Under the pieces are notes generated by a model that had not been told where the DNA came from, ran no database searches, and saw nothing but the letters and a program-made list of their open reading frames with translations. The position numbers and the translations under genes are program-made. Shown here piece by piece: positions 62,013 to 64,000 of a stretch of DNA of 64,000 bases. Every line of letters begins with the position of its first letter. Within the stretch, counting starts at the first letter, position 1. Source of the stretch: Rhodospirillales bacterium 70-18 (GTDB lineage Bacteria > Pseudomonadota > Alphaproteobacteria > Acetobacterales > Acetobacteraceae); NCBI GenBank assembly GCA_001899585.1, contig MKWE01000005.1, positions 62,001-126,000 on the forward strand, in the 5' to 3' direction.

Positions 62013-64000
62013 TTAGGGACCCGTGGCCGCCGGCTCGCCCTCCGGCGGCGCCAGGTCGCGCCGCATGGCGGCGGCCAGCATGCGGTAGCTGGTCATCGGG
62101 CTTTGGATCGCCTGCTCGTCGAAGCGCAGCTTGATGCGGCGGTTGAACTCGCGCCCCACCGCCCAGTGCTGCCCCGGCACGGTGCGCAGGCGCACCCTTA
62201 GCACGTAGCCCTGCGGCACGAATTTCTCCAGCCCCCACACCTCCAGGTCGGCGGTCATGGTCAATGCCCAGGCCGGGTCGGCGCGCATTTCGCCCGCGAT
62301 GCCTCGCAGCACGGTCACGATATGGTCCGGATCCTCGTTCAGCCCCACCTGCACGTCGGTCACCGCGAAGGCGAAGTCGCGGGTCATGTTGGTCACCGTG
62401 GTCACCGCGCTGAACGGCACCATGTGCACCGACCCGTCCGAGGCGCGCAGGCGGATGGTGCGGATCGACAGCGCCTCCACCACGCCGGACAACCCGCCCA
62501 GCGTCACCACATCGCCCACCTGCATGGTGTTCTCCAGCAGCAGGAACAGGCCGGTGATGATGTCCTGCACCAGCTTCTGGCTGCCGAAGCCGATCGCCAG
62601 GCCGACCACGCCGGCGCCGGCCAGCAGCGGCGCGATGTTCACGCCGATCTCGCTGAGCACGGTGAGCGCGATGGTCACGCAGATCGTCACCAGCAGCGTG
62701 GTCCGCAGCATCGGCAGCAGCGTGCGCAGCCGTGCGGCCCGCTGCACCTGCCCGCCCTCGGCCAGCCGGTCGATATGGCCCTGCAGCGCCGCGGTCGCCG
62801 CCTCCCACACCACCAGCGCCACCAGCACGCTGATGGCGATGGTGGTGAGCGAGCCGACCAACTGGCCGCCCAGGCCGCCCGCGAACCACGACAGCGCCGG
62901 CACCCCCCACGCCTCCAGCAGCGCCACCAGGGTCAGCACCCGCACCAGCGTGCGCAGCAGCGCCCGCGCCACCGGGTGATAGGCGCTGAGCCGTCCGCCC
63001 AGCCCGCTCCCGCCTTCCGGCGCCTCGCCGCCCAGCAGGCGCACCAGCGCCACGAACCCCCGCTGCAACGCGCCCAGCAGCAGCCGGTTGACCGCCCAGG
63101 CCGCCGCCAGCACCGCCCCGGTGACCACCACCGCGCGCAGCAGGCGGGAGAACCCGTCCGGCATTTCCAGCGCCCACACCACCCAGATCGCCGCCAGGTA
63201 GAAGATCGCCGCCACATGCCAGACCGGCGCCACCCGCGCGCGCAGCTGGGCGGTCAGGCCGGTGTGGTCGCCGGTCGCCGGGGCGGCCAGCAGCGCCGCC
63301 ACCGCGCCGCGCAGTTGCAGCACGATGACCACCAGGAACAGCACCACCACCAGCGCCACCAGCTTCAGCAGCGCGTCATGCGCCAGCCGGTACAGGCCGA
63401 ACAGCAACGCCGCCTCGGTGGTGGCGTAGCCGAAGATCGCCACCGTCGCGATCCGCCGCGCCCAGACGTGGGTGTATGCGGCCGCCGCGTCGGACAGCGG
63501 CAGCAGGCGCAGCCGGCGGCTGTCCGGCGCGCACAGCATCACGGTCAGGCTCATCACGATGCGGTACAGGACATAGGCATTCAGCGCCGCCAGGATCACC
63601 AACCGGGTGATCGGCTCCGCCCCCAGCCCCAGCCCCAGCACGCCATAGCCCACCGCCAGCACCGCCAGCACCGGCAGCAGGTCCAGCGCGAAGCGCATCA
63701 GCGCGAAGGGCAGCCGCCGCGCGAAGGTCAGGGCGCCCGGCAGCCGGGGGCGCAGCCACTCGGTCTGGCCGCGTTCGGCGGCGGCCAGGCCCGCCACTTC
63801 CGCCGGCACACCCTCGGACAGCCTGTGGGAGGGCTCCGGCGCCCGCCGCTCCAGCGCCTCGGCCGGGCGGCGCAGCAGCCGGGCGGCCGCCCATTCCGCG
63901 CCCAGCCCGATCGCCAGCACCGCGGCCAGCTTCAGCCCGACATTCAGCAACAGGCGCAGCGCCACCGGGTCGGTCAGCAGTTGCACCACCCAGCTCCAGA
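62013..64000 (-). CDS. Mechanosensitive channel of the MscS family, large, 5' end cut
   Basis: At least 661 aa are present. A GTG at 63989 could be the start, but the frame stays open to the window edge and most large MscS proteins have a longer N-terminus with signal peptide, so it is treated as partial. About ten helices precede the MscS core: GLAIGFGSQKLVQDIITGL is the pore helix, and QVGDVVTLGGLSGVVE begins the beta domain. Such channels release solutes during osmotic downshock. The C-terminus is short. Confidence 0.9.
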   Translation of the reverse strand, partial: WSWVVQLLTDPVALRLLLNVGLKLAAVLAIGLGAEWAAARLLRRPAEALERRAPEPSHRLSEGVPAEVAGLAAAERGQTEWLRPRLPGALTFARRLPFALMRFALDLLPVLAVLAVGYGVLGLGLGAEPITRLVILAALNAYVLYRIVMSLTVMLCAPDSRRLRLLPLSDAAAAYTHVWARRIATVAIFGYATTEAALLFGLYRLAHDALLKLVALVVVLFLVVIVLQLRGAVAALLAAPATGDHTGLTAQLRARVAPVWHVAAIFYLAAIWVVWALEMPDGFSRLLRAVVVTGAVLAAAWAVNRLLLGALQRGFVALVRLLGGEAPEGGSGLGGRLSAYHPVARALLRTLVRVLTLVALLEAWGVPALSWFAGGLGGQLVGSLTTIAISVLVALVVWEAATAALQGHIDRLAEGGQVQRAARLRTLLPMLRTTLLVTICVTIALTVLSEIGVNIAPLLAGAGVVGLAIGFGSQKLVQDIITGLFLLLENTMQVGDVVTLGGLSGVVEALSIRTIRLRASDGSVHMVPFSAVTTVTNMTRDFAFAVTDVQVGLNEDPDHIVTVLRGIAGEMRADPAWALTMTADLEVWGLEKFVPQGYVLRVRLRTVPGQHWAVGREFNRRIKLRFDEQAIQSPMTSYRMLAAAMRRDLAPPEGEPAATGP

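Overview
The window is about 64 kb of GC-rich, densely packed bacterial chromosome. Gene content points to an aerobic alphaproteobacterium, most likely Rhodospirillales/Acetobacteraceae. The supporting features are sdhCDAB, an mdh-sucCDAB-lpd operon with LDH-type malate dehydrogenase, CobS/CobT next to bolA and an alphaproteobacterial-type J-domain gene, and a short FtsY without the long acidic N-terminus. The family-level placement is inference. I found no rRNA, tRNA, CRISPR array, transposase, integrase or phage gene.

Layout. 1-3.4 kb: three translationally coupled peptidases for unusual peptide bonds (P1/DmpA, M55 D-aminopeptidase, isoaspartyl peptidase), then asd and a guanidinium-type SMR exporter. 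3.4-4.6 kb: two small exported proteins in a patch that looks less GC-rich. 4.8-8.3 kb: succinate dehydrogenase. 8.4-11.7 kb: tyrosine phosphatase, acyltransferase and a GT-C-like membrane protein. 11.8-22.3 kb: zapE, then the lower TCA cycle operon mdh-sucC-sucD-sucA-sucB-lpd. 22.4-24.1 kb: pdxA-pdxJ (vitamin B6). 24.3-29.4 kb: sirtuin, metallo-beta-lactamase-fold hydrolase, an orphan ZnuA behind a Zur-like operator, a DHDPS-family aldolase, YcgN and a YSC84 protein. 29.4-33.6 kb: an ABC exporter with a histidine phosphatase, a PEP-CTERM beta-helix protein, and two small unknown genes around a perfect FNR-type box. 33.8-39.8 kb: lepA, pheT, pheS, rplT, rpmI on the minus strand. 40-43 kb: dapF, mtaB, ftsY. 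43.2-53.3 kb: acetoacetate decarboxylase, secA, a parvulin, argJ, a Tat-exported protein, a GNAT-NUDIX fusion, a CinA-type protein and a DUF2889 protein. 53.2-58.7 kb: ribbon-helix-helix protein, bolA, J-domain protein, cobS, cobT, ureohydrolase. 58.8-62 kb: sugar-type ABC binding protein and two permeases. 62-64 kb: large MscS channel, cut by the window edge.

The most unusual material is between genes. A modular element of about 100 bp, built from nested A/T-rich palindromes, occurs six times. Every copy starts 5-20 bp after a stop codon. Two copies sit inside the suc operon, between the E1, E2 and E3 genes of 2-oxoglutarate dehydrogenase, and one copy has its two halves in swapped order. 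A second GC-rich repeat occurs twice. A 185-bp structure with inverted-repeat ends and an 8-bp tandem repeat follows lepA. The coding content is otherwise mainly housekeeping, and I did not find a convincing new multi-gene system.
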